The notes under the pieces: model-generated
Seen by the model: the letters and a program-made list of their open reading frames with translations, nothing else
Told to the model about the DNA's origin: nothing
Database searches by the model: none
Source: Metallyticus violacea
Taxonomy: Eukaryota > Arthropoda > Insecta > Mantodea > Metallyticidae
NCBI GenBank assembly: GCA_030762175.1
Contig: CM060830.1
Location: 46,907,001-46,971,000 of the forward strand
DNA: 64,000 nt
Direction of reading: 5' to 3'
Position numbers and translations under genes: made by a program
Shown here: piece after piece, positions 51,261 through 64,000 of the stretch
Position numbering within the stretch: the stretch's first letter is position 1
How the letters are laid out: each line of letters starts with the position of its first letter

Positions 51261-54200
51261 CATTCAAACTTCAGACTTACACCTATAGTATTCAGTCCGC
51301 AATCTACAGAAATCGCGAGAAGACCAATGCTGTCAAAGTGACAATGAATAAAATATTAAAACATTGAATTTGAGTTACATGTAAATTTAATTAGAACATT
51401 TAGAAGACCGTATGCACAAATAAACATTACCCACGTTACCACATTCAGTTGTTCCGGGATTGAAATGTATAGAATTATTTTTCACACGAAAAGTTGGTAT
51501 GAAAACATCAATACTTTCATAGCCTTCTTTGATTGTCCGGTAAATTTTGGCGCTCGCCTGGCTCAGAGAACCTCAGCCTATGCAGTTTCTAGGGAAACTA
51601 TGACAATAAAGTTTTGTATGGTGCATGTATTCGGCTTACCCAGGTAAAAGCATTCTCTGGAACAAACATTTGCATTTAATTCTAAACAAATATACATTGT
51701 ATATTTGTAATCTTTGATTCCTCGTAATTTATTGTTTGTGTCTATACATTTAAGAACAAAAACTATTAATATGCTCTGATACTTCATGGAACCCCCTATG
51801 AGTTTGAGAAATACTGGTATAAACTTTAATCAGTTATATGGATGTAATAGGAACATATAAACATTAGATACACTGTTAGAATAATTATTAACCTGTGATC
51901 AAATTCATATAATCAGAATGTTTACACTTATTAGAGGTAAATCAATAGTTATTATATAGATGTTTGCAATTCTAAATAATGTACCTAAGTATATCAAATA
52001 TACAATAGGATATTAATAGAAGAGAGTTGATAATCAGAGTAGTGGCGATAGATAAACCCAGAATAATATATTTTAATTAAATCTAAGTGTAAAAAAAACC
52101 AAGTGTTAATGGATTAAAAGCTTATTTTTGTGAGGTTCTAAGTATTTAAGTGTACGTAACAATTATTTTAATATAATACCCTAAACTATATATTTAAGTT
52201 ACAGCCGGTAATTATTTCTTGGATTAGTGTTTGTACTGTTGATCTTAATTAGTTCTAAACGTTTTCTACATCTATGATGCTGCAATCTTTCGTCTTCAAA
52301 AAGAATAACATTATATCCTCAAAATGTTTTCAGCATCTGGACGAATGTTGAATTGTCGCTTTGGAAAGCCCTGTAGCACAAAATAGCGGTCAGCAAAACC
52401 TGGGGACGGCTGGTCTCGAGTTGACGACCGCCTGATACCCGGCTATGTTTTGCATTCATGACATGTTAGAGCAGAGCATCAGTTGCTTGGTAACATGACT
52501 CTGGAATACCTCCAGCTGTGTCCTATAAGAATGTGCTGTTGTCACACCTTGGGAATTTACCGAGCATGCAAGCTTAACAGATTAACAGAACTACTGCTGA
52601 GGTTCCAAGCACAAACACTGCCAAATATAAATGCAGTGCAGTGTTTTGTATTTATAAAATATCATCAGAAAGTCCATAAGAAGAACTTGCTATACAATTG
52701 ACCAAAAAAGTTTCGTGATGTTCTAATTTCATGAATTGGCAACAATTAAATACACAAAAATAAAATTAAGACGAAAAAGCATTGTTGAGTAGAGCTTGAA
52801 CTCTTAAGCTGATATGATCAATTTTTCCTAGTGTCAGCTAGTGTTCCGAGAAATGCGATCAACCTCGAAGATGATACGCATTCTATTGTGTTCCAGGATT
52901 TAAACTGGGAAACAAATAAAAAAAGTTCAAGAACTTCGGTGTTGCTGCTGTAAATAAACGGACGGAGCAAAGATGGTCCGCGAATTTCCAGGAAGGCAAT
53001 GAAACCCTCGAGTACGGGCCACAAAAGGAAAACTAAAAACAATGGATAACCAGGCAAGATAACTTAGCAATTATTGAGACAACTGCCAGACTAGTGAGGA
53101 TGTGGTACAGCAATTCAACGTCAGTGCAGAAACCACACGGACCATTTAGGAAAAATATATAAGCTCGGCTGCTGGTTCTATCCAGGTTGACAATGGCTTT
53201 ACCGAGCCGATGCATATTTCGCATTGTTGTTACTTAAACGGTATAATTTTCTTGATAGGCTGCTAACATGCGATAAGAAATGAACTCCAAGATGCCATCA
53301 TCATTAGTTCGCAGTCCATGGATCTATTATGAGTTATGCTCTGTGACTGGTGCATTTTCGGGGTGAACTGTCCAGTCAGGCAATCAATGTGTACGCTAAC
53401 CATCTGGAATATGTCTATAAAAGTTAAACACTAATGAGCACTCGTGATTTGCAAAGGTGCTACTCATACAGAGAAGTAAACGGTTCTTGAATCTATTATC
53501 AATCAATTCACAGAACTGTGGCAGGTGACGTCCTGGGTTTTTATGATCCAAAGAGTACAGGCAATCGATGCAGTGTAAACAACAAAGTAATATGGAGGTG
53601 ATGCAAAGTTGGTTCTTGAGAGCATCCACAAGCGTGTTTACGAAATAGGGTGACTATATCGAAGAACACACGTGTTAACCATTTTCTATTAAACCCTTGT
53701 AAAAGTTTTTGTAAAATTCCAACTAATATATGACTTTCCTTAAGAATCTACTCAGAATCTACAAGAATTACAGGGTGTTAAGGAAATATTTTCGTGATAC
53801 GATGATCGCTGAATAAATGCCAATGTATTTCAACCGCAGCCTGCATTCTGTTTCTTTGCGTATGCACTTTTCATTCATACTGTAAAGTAAACAGATATAG
53901 AACTGCTGAATACAAAGAATGTGATCGATAAGAGAAAGAAAACAATAAAGATGCTTTATACATTGCTGTGTAGTCCAGTTTATCTCATTTCTGTTGTTAT
54001 TGACGACTTTGAGATATCGATGACAGCTATAGATACACACTTATCATGTGTAACTTTCACCCTTCTGAAGTCGGCATAATTCGAACTTAGGTACCACGCC
54101 AACAGGACATACATTGCTTTTGGATGCCATGCTTGGGCGGCCCTTGAGCCACAATTGCTCCTCTGGAATGCCAATGACACCTACAATGTTGCTACACTTT

Positions 54201-54692
54201 ATTCCCTGGGACCTTGTTCATTCTGCTACTGATTTCTACCATCTGGGACTTGGAGCGTCCCCGAACAATGTTTAATAGTGCAGAAATTGTAACCGTCCCG
54301 GAGGATTGGAAACAACGCCTTAATCAACTTGGTTCCCTCGTGAAGGGACATAGAAAGACAAAATCTGAATCCATTGTATGATCGGTTGAGATTCTAGCCA
54401 AGTTTCTAAAGCTAAGAAATCGTTAAGTATTCTGATTTAAAATGTACAATTTTTTCACTGAATTATCTTTGATAATTTCGCTTTTAAACTTTGTATAACT
54501 TATATGGTGGCATTATGTTCCGAAAATACAAACAAATCATTATATGTACAAGTTAACAGCACAACATATTTGTACTGTACTGTACAAATATTTAGTACAA
54601 GACTAGCTTTCAAAATTTTGCAACAAATTTATGCCTCATAGTTTTATTGAATTTAATTTAAGAACTACAAAACATAGACATTTTTGCAGAGA

Positions 54693-54693
<1 letters not shown>
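51261..54693. other. Host non-coding DNA
   Basis: I see no supported gene. GC-richer patches near 52.4 kb and 53.0-53.6 kb carry only short, unrecognised frames. Confidence 0.4.

Positions 54694-54724
<31 letters not shown>
54694..54724 (+). repeat. (ATT)n microsatellite
   Basis: About ten TTA/ATT units. Confidence 0.95.
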
Positions 54725-56705
54725 TTAAATACGGAGAAAGTATTACTATTTTAACGAGTTTATTTCCTTAATAATATTCATATAATATGAGTAATTTGTT
54801 TATAGTGTCTTTTACAGAATCAAAATAAAGCCTAATAGTATACATTTAATACTTTTAACATATTTATAGATCATACACATTGCTTTATTTTTTTTGTTTC
54901 AACAAAACAAATAATTCAGACAAAAATGTGAAAATCATAACATTTTAAATTTAGATAAATTGTGATTTATCATTTTAGCATACATCAGAAACATTTGATG
55001 AAAACAGAATCGTACTTAGCTTAGATGATAAAAATTTGGAGAAAAGCATAAAATTGTTTTCTATACATATGTTAATATTTCATTAGTAAAGATAAGCGTG
55101 CTCAAAACATTGTGTAAATTTTGAAAAACATTTTATCTTGTATACTTTTTAGATATTTAGCGCTTATATACTCCAATGCAAGTTTGAAGGTCATGTGACA
55201 AGCTAAAGGAAGCTGTTCTCCTATACGTAAAATATAATTGTTAGAAAAGAGTACATATTTGTTCGCATTTTCTTAACGTTTTAGGAAATGCAGTTTACCC
55301 TGGATGGTTCTAAAACACCGAGCTCTGAGTTATCCGCTCCATTTTACTGCTTAGGAACTGGATTAGTAATATAGTGCCTAACGCGAATTTATGTCTAGTT
55401 TGTGCTTACAAGATAACGTATTACTTTTTCCCTAATGATCAAGGAAATTCTCCAAAATGGGTCTGAAACTCACGACGATATGTCGTGAACTACTTGTCTT
55501 AGTATCTTGAAATTTTCTCACCTGAATTTATTTTCTTGGAATCAATAGGCATGTTCTATTTGGGAAGAAAAAAAATGTAAATTTATGCTAGAAAATCGCT
55601 TTCTAATTATTTCTGGAATCTTTGCATGGACTCAATTGATGAAGCTTTGCCTGAATTTTAATTTTATGCATACAATGCATCAATAGCTCTTTTAGTTACA
55701 GAAATATTCGCGGGTAGTTTTAGTCATCCACTATTATATACAGCGTGTAACAACACAAACGAGAAAGCTCTAGGATATAGAGGACATAAAAACAAACGAA
55801 TGTAATGTAGTTCAGCCACTGTAGCATGTCGATAACAAACCTCATGTAATTTTCTTCCGTATTCAAGTTGTTGTTGATTTGTTTTTTTTTTTTTACATAT
55901 CTGCAATAATAAACTTTGATTTACCCCTTGAACGACATTATTTTTACGTTAAATTCAAGAAAGTGCTCAAAATGACCACAATAGGCTCTAATATAGCTTC
56001 TAAGCTTCGCTTCATGGAGTGCCACTTTCTCCCAAAATCCAGATGTCCGTCATCAAATTTACTGGCATCCTTTTTCAAAGTCGTTGGTGAAGAATTCACA
56101 TGTTACGAATAGATTTTGAGTAAACAGTGACCTTTAAATGATCTAATAAGTGAACACCCTATGGTCTGAAGTCAGAACAATGAGCAAGACGGACATCGAA
56201 TGAGGTGGTGCCCATTATGCATGGACCATACACTTCTCCTTTGCAAATGCGATTTAACTTTTTTTAGTTTTCAGTATACAAGCACCTTGCTTATTAATTA
56301 AGGTTCATATACAAGGCATATATCTACCATTTCCTGATTAAAGAATCACTAGCTACAACATAGTTGATTTGTTTATTCTGCCACTGCTGCTGTTCTGAGA
56401 TGGCTTGGGATATAGAAGAAAGCGAATGTGGTATGTTTATCAGTACATCTTAAACATTTACTATAACTTAAAAACTAAGCGGAATCAGCTACGTTGTTTT
56501 TAGAATCTCTATCAATTCCTCAGAGCTTTATCATATGTTTTGTTACACTATGTTTTGCTATATGATGTGCCGGAAACTGCACTCAACGCACGACTGTTAT
56601 TTGTATGCCATGTTAGGACGTCCATGCTTCCGCATTAGTTTGATTGTTCTAAACTGAGCTGAATGGCTAAAGCATGTTGAGGCTTGTCAGCCTATGAGGG
56701 AGCTA
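54725..56705. other. Host non-coding DNA
   Basis: Near 55.74-56.2 kb the sequence CAGCGTGTAAC and an open plus-strand frame may be an old DNA transposon, but no motif is secure. Confidence 0.35.
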
Positions 56706-57600
56706 GGAATAAAAAAGAGGTCCCGAATAGCATGGCTTAGACTGGGAGGCTAGAAGGTGTTGACGAGGAAGGCAGAAGCATTTGCCCATTATGCTCGGAA
56801 CCAGAAGACAAGGTGCACATTTGGCTAAGTGCGCACAGACAGAAGATGCTAGAATAAAATTTTTCCCGGATCCATTTTACTTCCAATAGGAGGAGGATGG
56901 CATTTTGGGACTTAATTGTAAATAGACAAAACTGGCTAAAACTGGGCATTTTATTAAATGAAATACGTAGTTTTAGGGACAAGAACTTTCTATGAACACT
57001 GTAAGTAAATAATAAGAAACTTTACATGAATATCAGAACTATTGTAGGTAGAAATTAAGTATTTTTCAAGAGCATGAACTATCCTGCGATAGTATATAAC
57101 TAGTTTAACTGGAATAATAAATCCTACTACTACAAATCTCTCCTTCTCTCTTGGCAGACCTACTACAGATTTCCAAGTAGAGGTGTATGCCGATATCGGT
57201 CTGTACATTTTATCTCTTTGGCTATAGAACTAAATTCACTATATGCTCTGATATCCAGGCCGAAATAAAATGTTGAAAACAATAAGAACGCCTGAATAGA
57301 TGAAGCTGCTAAAGGATTTTAGACATCCTTTGTTACCCTAGGATTTGTTACTCTTATGTGGGTACCGGACCACTGCATTAGGGGAACGAATTAGCAGATA
57401 AACTTGAAAGGAAGAATGAAACACACTCTTTTATAGAGCCAGAATATCTTATCAAGGAATAAGGTATCCTCGGCGGATCCAACCTTCCTCAGCCTACATC
57501 TGATACTGTGGTACAATCTGACCGCTACCAGAGAAGCTCGAGAGCTTATTGTAGGACCTAGAAACCTTACTGGTCACTGCACCCTTCGAGATATCTGCAC
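56706..57600 (+). mobile_element. LINE relic with zinc knuckle and RNase H-like end
   Basis: The first part encodes SRIAWLRLGG (one frame) and CPLCSEPEDKVHIWLS-like Cys/His codons. Further on is LMWVPDHCIRG followed, after a frameshift, by NELADKLERK, the C-terminal active-site region of a retroelement RNase H. The last part (GHCTLRDI) resembles another C-terminal motif. Stops and frameshifts show decay. Two LINE fragments may be juxtaposed. Confidence 0.6.
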
Positions 57601-58738
57601 ATCATGAGAAAATTTCATGACTTGAGCTGCATAGTACACTTAAATTTCTTCCTCGAAGGTCCTTCTTGAGTTTTGAGAAGAGGAAATAGTCACTGGGAAC
57701 TAGATCTGGGCTGTAGGGTGGATGGTTGATCACTTTAAAGCCACATTTCTTCACAGCTTTCTTTGCAACAAGAGCTGTGTGTACAGGCGCGTTGTCGTGA
57801 AGAAGGCACACACCACTACTCAGCTTTCCTGGCCTTTTCTCTTTGATGGAAGCACACAGTCTGTGCAGTACTCCCAGCCAGGTTAGTACTCCCCATTTAC
57901 TGTGGTGTTCCTTTCCTTGAAGTCGATGAAAAGTGTTCCTTCACAGTCCCAAAACATTGTGGCCATGATCTTCTTGGTTGACAGAGTGACCTTGGCCTTT
58001 AGGGGCGGTGCTTCGCCAGGTTTACGCCACTCCACTGATTCTCTTTTGGACAAGGGATCATAGTAGAGAATCATAATTTCATTCTCCTGTAACAATGATT
58101 TCCAGAACTTATGTCTCGTTGCCACGGCAGAACTCCAATAATGCCTGACAACAGATGGCTCGTTGTTACTTTTGGAGCGAGGAAAGAAGTGTAGACACGC
58201 ATCTTGCACTAACCTTATTCATGTAAAAATGTTCATGAATAATTCGAAGAACCGTTGTTTCAGAAAGGCCCAACCTTGCTGCTATTTGTGTAACTTTGAG
58301 CCGCCGGTCTTCCATAATTTCTCCTTCCACAAGAGTTAGCGATGTTTTTAGGAGTGAGCCCCTTCAAGGGCCGACCTGCACGCTCTTGTCTTCAATGCTT
58401 TCTCAATCCATTCGAAAAAGTTTGGCCCATTTTTTTACGGTAGAATATAAGGGGAATGCTTCCCTGTATAATCCGTCCAATCGCTGTTTAATTTCATTTG
58501 CAATAAGTCCTTCTTTTGTGAAGAACTTAATAACAGCCCGATACTCTATTTTGAACATGTCACAATCTTCTACACATAACCTTCTTTATGCAGCTATATC
58601 TGAACAACTGAGCACAGCGGAGTGGAAGTTATAGCTGCAATTATTTACTTAACAGATAAGATATGACACCAGATAAGGCTTTTGTAAGGCGATAATCCTT
58701 ATTGGCGAGCCGGAAACTTATGGACCTACCCTAGTAGC
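57601..58738 (-). mobile_element. Mariner transposon relic, best preserved of the group
   Basis: On the minus strand in order: HTH FKIEYRAVIKFFTKEGLIAN (58.4-58.56 kb), central MILYYDPLSKRESVEWRKPG, then KKIMATMFWDCEGTLFIDF (58.0 kb), and C-terminal LLHDNAPVHTA followed by NHPPYSPDLVPSDYFLFSKL. The DD34D residues visible are the Asp of HDNAPVH and the Asp of SPDLVPSDYF. A terminal repeat, GGAAACTTATGGACCTACCC, is at about 58709-58728. The frame is broken, and the left end is lost at the LINE relic. Confidence 0.85.
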
Positions 58739-59702
58739 TTTTAAACAATTTAGGTATGTAATTATGCGAACTGCATTCTTAATCCACGAGGATATTAGAA
58801 CATCTAATATAAAGGATATAATTTCGCATCTAGAGATTGTGGACCTTAAATTGGCTAGTGTATTAAGGCACAATGGGTCTCTTGCAGGACCCGGTTTTTT
58901 TTACAGAATAGACTGTAAAGCAAAACACAGTTATCGAGCTCTCTTACTGAGAATGTGTTAAGATGGGCAAAATGGCTTGAGGATATGAATCAGTTCCCAA
59001 GACAAAATAAACGTATGTCCCCAGGCAGGTTCTTTGCATGGCTGGAGGCACAGCTATAATTCACGCAAAGGGCGAGACTTTCGCGAAAAGCATAGTAAGG
59101 AAGGAAGGAACTCGACGGGGTGTATAAAGTGAATCGACTTTTGTTTTGGTTGCAGAGAGCCGTGAAACAAACGGGCGGAACGCACCGCGTGACAAATAGT
59201 GCAGAGTTCCCTCTTAGCAACAATGGAGTCTACCAGGTCAGATACCACCTTGCATGACCTAACTCAGGGGTAGCAATTTTAGAATAAGAAAAGTTATCGC
59301 GCCAATGACTGTAAAATTCTGTGACGAATATACAATCAAAAAATGTGTTTTATGAAATATGAAAAAAATAATTATTATTTTACTTTAACAACTGTCATAT
59401 GTAAAGCCTCGGGCTGGCGTTAGGGAGATTCCATGAGGTCCGCTATCCTGTTCGTTGTCACTTAGGCAAAGGTTACTTTCCACCAATTTCCTTCTCATTT
59501 TATTTTCTTGTTCATCATTGTAGGATTGCAAGGGCAACAGCCCTCCTGAGAGCTCAAGCTCCTTTCTGTAGATGATGCCTTTACTGGCATCGTAGTTGAT
59601 CAAACACTTTTAGAAACGATAGGGACCCACCTACATACGTATCTGTTGCTATAGAAACCTGGCCGCCCTTCGCGTCTCTTCGATTACGTGTCTGATTAAA
59701 TA

Positions 59703-59705
<3 letters not shown>
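58739..59705. other. Host non-coding DNA
   Basis: A GC-richer patch at 59.05-59.25 kb has no recognised coding content. Confidence 0.4.

Positions 59706-59757
<52 letters not shown>
59706..59757 (+). repeat. Poly(A) run of 52
   Basis: 52 consecutive A, the longest homopolymer in the window. No SINE or LINE body that I recognise precedes it. Confidence 0.95.
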
Positions 59758-59759
<2 letters not shown>

Positions 59760-60479
59760 CATAAACGTAAGAAAAATGTTCTATATTTCAATACAGTAAA
59801 CTGTTTCGAGTGTAAATTACATTTTTTAAAACATCATTGATTTTAAGCAATAATTCGGACAAAAGGCCAAGGATATATCCGTGTAGTGTTTGGCTATGTT
59901 TAATAGCTCTTTAGAGGAAACTTGAATACATCACACAGCTGGGGTCAAAATTTAACTGCTGCTTCCATTCAGCTAATAATAGTGACCACAGTTTTGATCT
60001 TGGTCACAAATTGACGCAAAAGTCACTCAATGATTAAACATAACCGTATTATTACATTTAGCGTCCGGAGCTCGTTTCATCTTCGGTGCATATCTCTGAA
60101 AGCATTTATCCAGAAAGAGTCTTCAGCTCTAGTGCAGAATCTTCATCATCTTAATGCAACTCGGTTTTAAACTGCGCTTCCAGATCATCAACCGTAATCA
60201 CTGCACGGAAATCTTTTAATTTTTTTCTTATTTTTAAAGCAGATGCGATTATGGTCAATAAACTTTGTCACAGAATGTCACAATTACGATGCTTGTCCAA
60301 TACGAGGTGCAGTTCATAGATTTTCGGCCTGATCGTGATATGTAGATAATAGCATAAAATACAGGTAAAACCTTTCAACGTAATCTCCTTCAACTTCCAA
60401 TGTATTTCTTACATCTCTAGATTAAAATTCAACCCCCCCCCCCAAAAGTGGGAGTATAATTTGCAACTCACTATCAAAC
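59758..60479. other. Host non-coding DNA
   Basis: Nothing recognised. Confidence 0.45.
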
Positions 60480-61675
60480 AGCACCTTCAAACTTATGATC
60501 GGCCATGAATCTCCCCCTGAAGGTCAAATTTCAGTTTTAAAAACAGGCAATTATTGCTGGGGGCATGGTCTGGTTTTTATGGTGGATGATTCTGCTCCTG
60601 TGGCCATACTTCTTTTTCTTGATGACACTGCGCAACTGAACGCAGTATTCCCAGTTACTGTTGTGTTCCTTTTTTTGAAGCCTATCATCAGAAGTCATCT
60701 GCAGTTCACAAAAATTTGCCCCCATGATCCCCTTCATGGACTGCGTAACTTTAGTATTTCTTAGGTCCTTCTTTCGCCATTCCATAAAGGAGTGTCACCG
60801 CCATGGGTGGCTCATTGTTAAGGCGCGGACTCTGAGCGGGAGATCTGGGATTCATTACCCACTAGGACTCTTCCCTGACTGAGTTTTTCCACGTTTTCCT
60901 CATTCTTTATAAATGGCTATTTCCGGGGAGGTACCCTAAATTTAGGCCTGGAACGCTTCCTTCCTTAAAAAACTTTCGTTCCCAGTTTATCATGTATCAT
61001 CAGTGACCACCGCGTGTGATGCCTCAGTAGTTAAAACGGGCGTTAAACACTATTAAAAAGTTTCACAGTACAAGACCATCATAATGTTTCCCCTGTGTCA
61101 ATGCGTTTCAATACTGACCTCTTTCGTTTTCACGATAAAGGTTACAAAAATTCTGACAACATTCCACGCGGACTTGTATTTGAACTGGGGTACCAATCTT
61201 ACGCTGACATTATGAATGAGCAAATGTTAATGAAGGATGCAAAGCACAGTTGTTAAGAAATCATCTTGCATCTATAGTTTTTCCTTGAATCGTCTATCAC
61301 TGAAAACTTCCTCCTTTACAAGGGAGATGTTTGTTTCAGGATATTCATCTGCCTATCACATGGCGGGTCATCTTCCAGGATCTCTCTGACCAAAGGAAAT
61401 AATTTAACCACTCCTTCAGAGAGGATTATCAAGGGAAAACTTCCCATAATCACCGCCAAGACGTTGTTTAAAATCACTGAGTGAAAGTCCTTCTTGAGCC
61501 AAAATTTTAATTTCAACTCCTCTAAATTAATTCAGCTGCTTCGAGCAAATGAATGACGTGTTCGTGAAGTAAATACAATGTTTACACTCCTAAAGCATGT
61601 CAGATAGCATGAACATTACACAATGAATCATGACTTGTTTCAGGCAGGGAACTTATGAACCCGCATCTAATAAGC
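60480..61675 (-). mobile_element. Mariner relic with nested SINE B
   Basis: The minus strand encodes FWLKKDFHSVILNNVLAVIM and LFPLVREILEDDPP (HTH and linker, 61.3-61.5 kb) on one side of SINE B, and MEWRKKDLRNTKVTQSMKGI and NSNWEYCVQLRSVIKKK on the other. A terminus-like GGGAACTTATGAACCCGC is near 61650-61667. Confidence 0.75.
60800..61060 (+). mobile_element. SINE B copy nested in mariner
   Basis: Head CATGGGTGGCTCATTGTTAA, body GGGGAGGTACCCTAAATTTA and 3' end AACGGGCGTTAAACACTATT. Confidence 0.9.
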
Positions 61676-62747
61676 CCCTTTTGTGCCAATTCATGAATTC
61701 ACCGAGGACTCTCGTCAACACTACAATCCGAAACTAAAAAAAAAAAATAGTCGTATTAAATACCTGGTTCTTAAAAGTATACAGAAGAATAGAAACTGTT
61801 GAAATGACCTTTACTATTATATTCAAAGGGCGAGTTTGTTTTCAATATCGTGGGAAATAAAAGTAATAATTTAAGAAAAAGTTGTTTTTACTTATTGGAG
61901 ACATACCAAAACTCTATAAAAGGCTGTAATTGTCTAAAAAGCATTTTTAATTTTGAAATCGTTTTTAGAACACACAAAAGTCGTAAGCAAAGAGGTTTTC
62001 TTGTACCGAGGTTTGCACAGTACGCCTTGTTTAATCTTCCATTCCCAACACCCGCGTTACTTACATTCCAAAACCCAGGCACGCCCCTGAATATCGCGCC
62101 TCAAGTATTTATAGTCGTTTATAAGAGCTATAAGTCAACATAGCGTTCCTTTGTTTGCCTCCTTCAGACATTATGGGTTACAAGTTTCTGACAGTTATTG
62201 GAGCGGCTTTGTTGTGACGGCGGGCGCTTGCACTTTTATTATTGCTTTTCACTCTACTTTCGAGACACGTTCGCCCTTGTTTAATCAGCTGCCACCTGGG
62301 GCCAGAGTCAGGTATACATTATTTTCACTCAACCCATTATGTATATCCGCTTTCATCCATGTTACACCTTCGTGTCTTCGAAAAGCAGCAAGAATTTAAT
62401 ATCCATATTGGTATCGTAAAACTATTGGTATAAGATTTTCCAGATACTCTGTCATTCAAATTGTAGAATGTGTTTTTCATTCAGAACGTCTGTATTAGTA
62501 TTTCTGATTAGTTAACTATTATTATCAAAGTAATTATTAATGAATAAGGGGACTCTTTCGGTTAGAGCACACGGAATTGAACAAAATTTGGAATATGATT
62601 AATTAAGATAATCTAAATAAAATGATAATGACTTAGACGTAAACTCAATGGGTGGTATTGTATAGTCACCTACCTACCTAGACGTGTTACCTTCTTGCTC
62701 GTGCTAGCACCAAAGAATGTGCAGACAGCAGTATGGGCACGTAGCGG
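61676..62747. other. Host non-coding DNA
   Basis: Nothing recognised. Confidence 0.45.
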
Positions 62748-62756
62748 AACAAAGTG

Positions 62757-63049
62757 CTGATTTGGTTTATTTACAGATGCTCTTTAACATCTCAGATGAT
62801 CAGCGTTCCATTCAATTCAGGGCGTGAAATGGCCGACAAATTTTGCTCAGAGGCCTCTTCTTTCAGGCTTGAGGTTCTTTTTCGTGCCGTAAATGTACGA
62901 CACGGGATCCACGGCTTTACTTCCCTTTCGAAGGAAGCCATACTTAGGATTTTTACGCCCGAAAAAGTTAATCGATCCTGGTCGGGATCGAACCAACGAT
63001 TTTAGGTTTAGAAGGCAAGTATAATTACCTCTACACCACCAGGACCGAC
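62757..63049 (-). mobile_element. SINE A copy, full length, 9-bp target duplication
   Basis: Inverted complete copy ending in the head complement CTACACCACCAGGACCGAC. It is flanked by AACAAAGTG at 62748-62756 and 63050-63058. Confidence 0.93.
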
Positions 63050-63058
63050 AACAAAGTG

Positions 63059-63700
63059 TTAAAAACAAACACAAGAGCCATTTTGAAAAAAAAAATATGA
63101 AAAGAATTAATACAATGATTATTTTAATATACATATTAGAAACTAACAGGCCATCGATAAGTTCCTCCGCACTCAGGTAATGTGCACTGCTCAGGAGTAA
63201 TTTGGTATTCCTACATTTCAAAGATTGCTTCCTTTCTTCGAAATCGGCTTTTCTAAGGATTCGTCGTTGGAGTGTGCTTTTCTTAGTGGTTAGGTGAACA
63301 AAATAACTACCAAGTAACAGTTTTCATAAGAATTCATACTTAAAAGACTAAGAAAATGCTATAAAATTTGAGGGATTAAATGCATTATAATAAAACTACA
63401 CACACAATTAGAGAGAAAAAAATTAAAATGGGGAAAAATTATTAACAGATAAACTAGCGCAAACAACTTAAATAGTATTTAGTTAATGGCTATCAACCAG
63501 TAAATAAATTTCATTTACTCATAGCTTCGCGTGCTTTGGTTTGGAAAATGTTTATACCGAGTCAATTTTTGTCATCAGTAAAATATCCCATTTGATCTCC
63601 AATTGCCGTAAGGCAATTTTTGGAAATACCGTTTTTCTCAGGTGTTCTCAATGGGTACATTCCGCCAAAATGTGTATCCATTCGACATCCCTTCCACAAA
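63059..63700. other. Host non-coding DNA
   Basis: Mostly AT-rich with no gene recognised. The LINE relic may begin before 63700. Confidence 0.4.
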
Positions 63701-63799
63701 ATGAGTAGATCCTGCTACTAGATCTATCCTCAATTTTTTCAACTTTCTTACCTCTTAGTATAAACCAAATTCATTCCTTCTTGCATTTCTCCCTAGAAC

Positions 63800-63833
<34 letters not shown>

Positions 63834-64000
63834 TTTTACATTTTTACCCAGTTTAATATAGTTTCATTCGGTAGGCTCAAGGAGACTTTCGTGTTACATT
63901 CTGCCTCGATTTCCTGCCTGCTGATATCCTCTAGCAGTGTTCCAACATTTACCATACATTTTTATTTTTATTACTGCCATGCCATATTGAGCCCAGATGA
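63700..64000 (-). mobile_element. LINE fragment related to 29560-30270, cut by window end
   Basis: The reverse complement of 63841-63945 matches 29605-29700 and encodes LEDISRQEIEAECNT. After the AT repeat, TTCTAGGGAGAAA matches the sequence flanking the SINE A insertion at 30101-30116. Confidence 0.65.
63801..63832 (+). repeat. (AT)n microsatellite
   Basis: About 15 AT units, inside the LINE fragment and absent from its relative at 29.7 kb. Confidence 0.95.

Noticed and set aside
1..64000. CRISPR array, bacterial operon or phage features
   Set aside because: No regular direct-repeat/spacer structure; SINEs, introns and TATA/poly(A) signals show eukaryotic DNA.

Overview
The window is eukaryotic, AT-rich, repeat-dense DNA. 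It has tRNA-derived SINEs, decayed Tc1/mariner transposons, LINE tails and microsatellites, and no complete host gene that I can recognise. This fits a large arthropod (probably insect) genome. My guess of a cockroach/termite-like insect rests only on a remembered resemblance of the SINEs and LINE tail, and is low confidence.

The centrepiece is a complete, apparently intact Polinton/Maverick (polintovirus-like) element at 893-16663 (15,771 bp). It begins AGTAGTATAAGC, ends with the exact inverse, and is flanked by a perfect 6-bp target duplication GATGTT (887-892 and 16664-16669). Long terminal inverted repeats occupy 893-1391 and about 15860-16663. Thirteen uninterrupted ORFs run leftwards from a central divergent promoter (13335-13480): protein-primed DNA polymerase B, a small unknown, the packaging ATPase, a small C-terminally hydrophobic protein, a recurrent Polinton protein, RVE integrase with chromodomain, penton-like minor capsid protein, an exonuclease-like family member, a basic core-like protein, double-jelly-roll major capsid protein, adenain-like protease, a second exonuclease-like family member and a terminal unknown. 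Three ORFs run rightwards: a small OB-like protein, a dUTPase and a Cys-rich unknown. The replication, integration, packaging, maturation and capsid genes are all present and open, so the element could be mobile or virion-forming.

The element shows virus-like compaction. Both arms of the divergent promoter have a TATA box, a shared CACAGTT initiator-like element, a short leader and a GTAAGT splice donor. Each of the three rightward ORFs has a 3' splice acceptor immediately before its ATG, so one leader could be alternatively spliced to three ORFs. On the left, acceptors abut the starts of the polymerase, the 167-aa gene and the 191-aa gene. TATA boxes lie inside the polymerase C-terminus and on the stop codon of the 176-aa gene. 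Six copies of an E2F-like motif lie upstream of the core/capsid/protease genes.

The insertion seems to have split a GC-richer, Q/P-rich candidate host ORF on the minus strand, which reads through only when the element is removed.

From 16.8 kb to the end the DNA is host repeat landscape: SINE A (8 copies, several with clear target duplications), SINE B (6 copies plus a remnant inside the Polinton right terminal repeat), a third tRNA-like SINE, at least six mariner/IS630 remnants (two with SINE B nested inside), one Tc1 remnant, four LINE 3'-end fragments and simple repeats. One short GC/CpG-richer patch near 24.6-24.8 kb carries a 45-codon ORF with a mariner-helix-turn-helix-like look.
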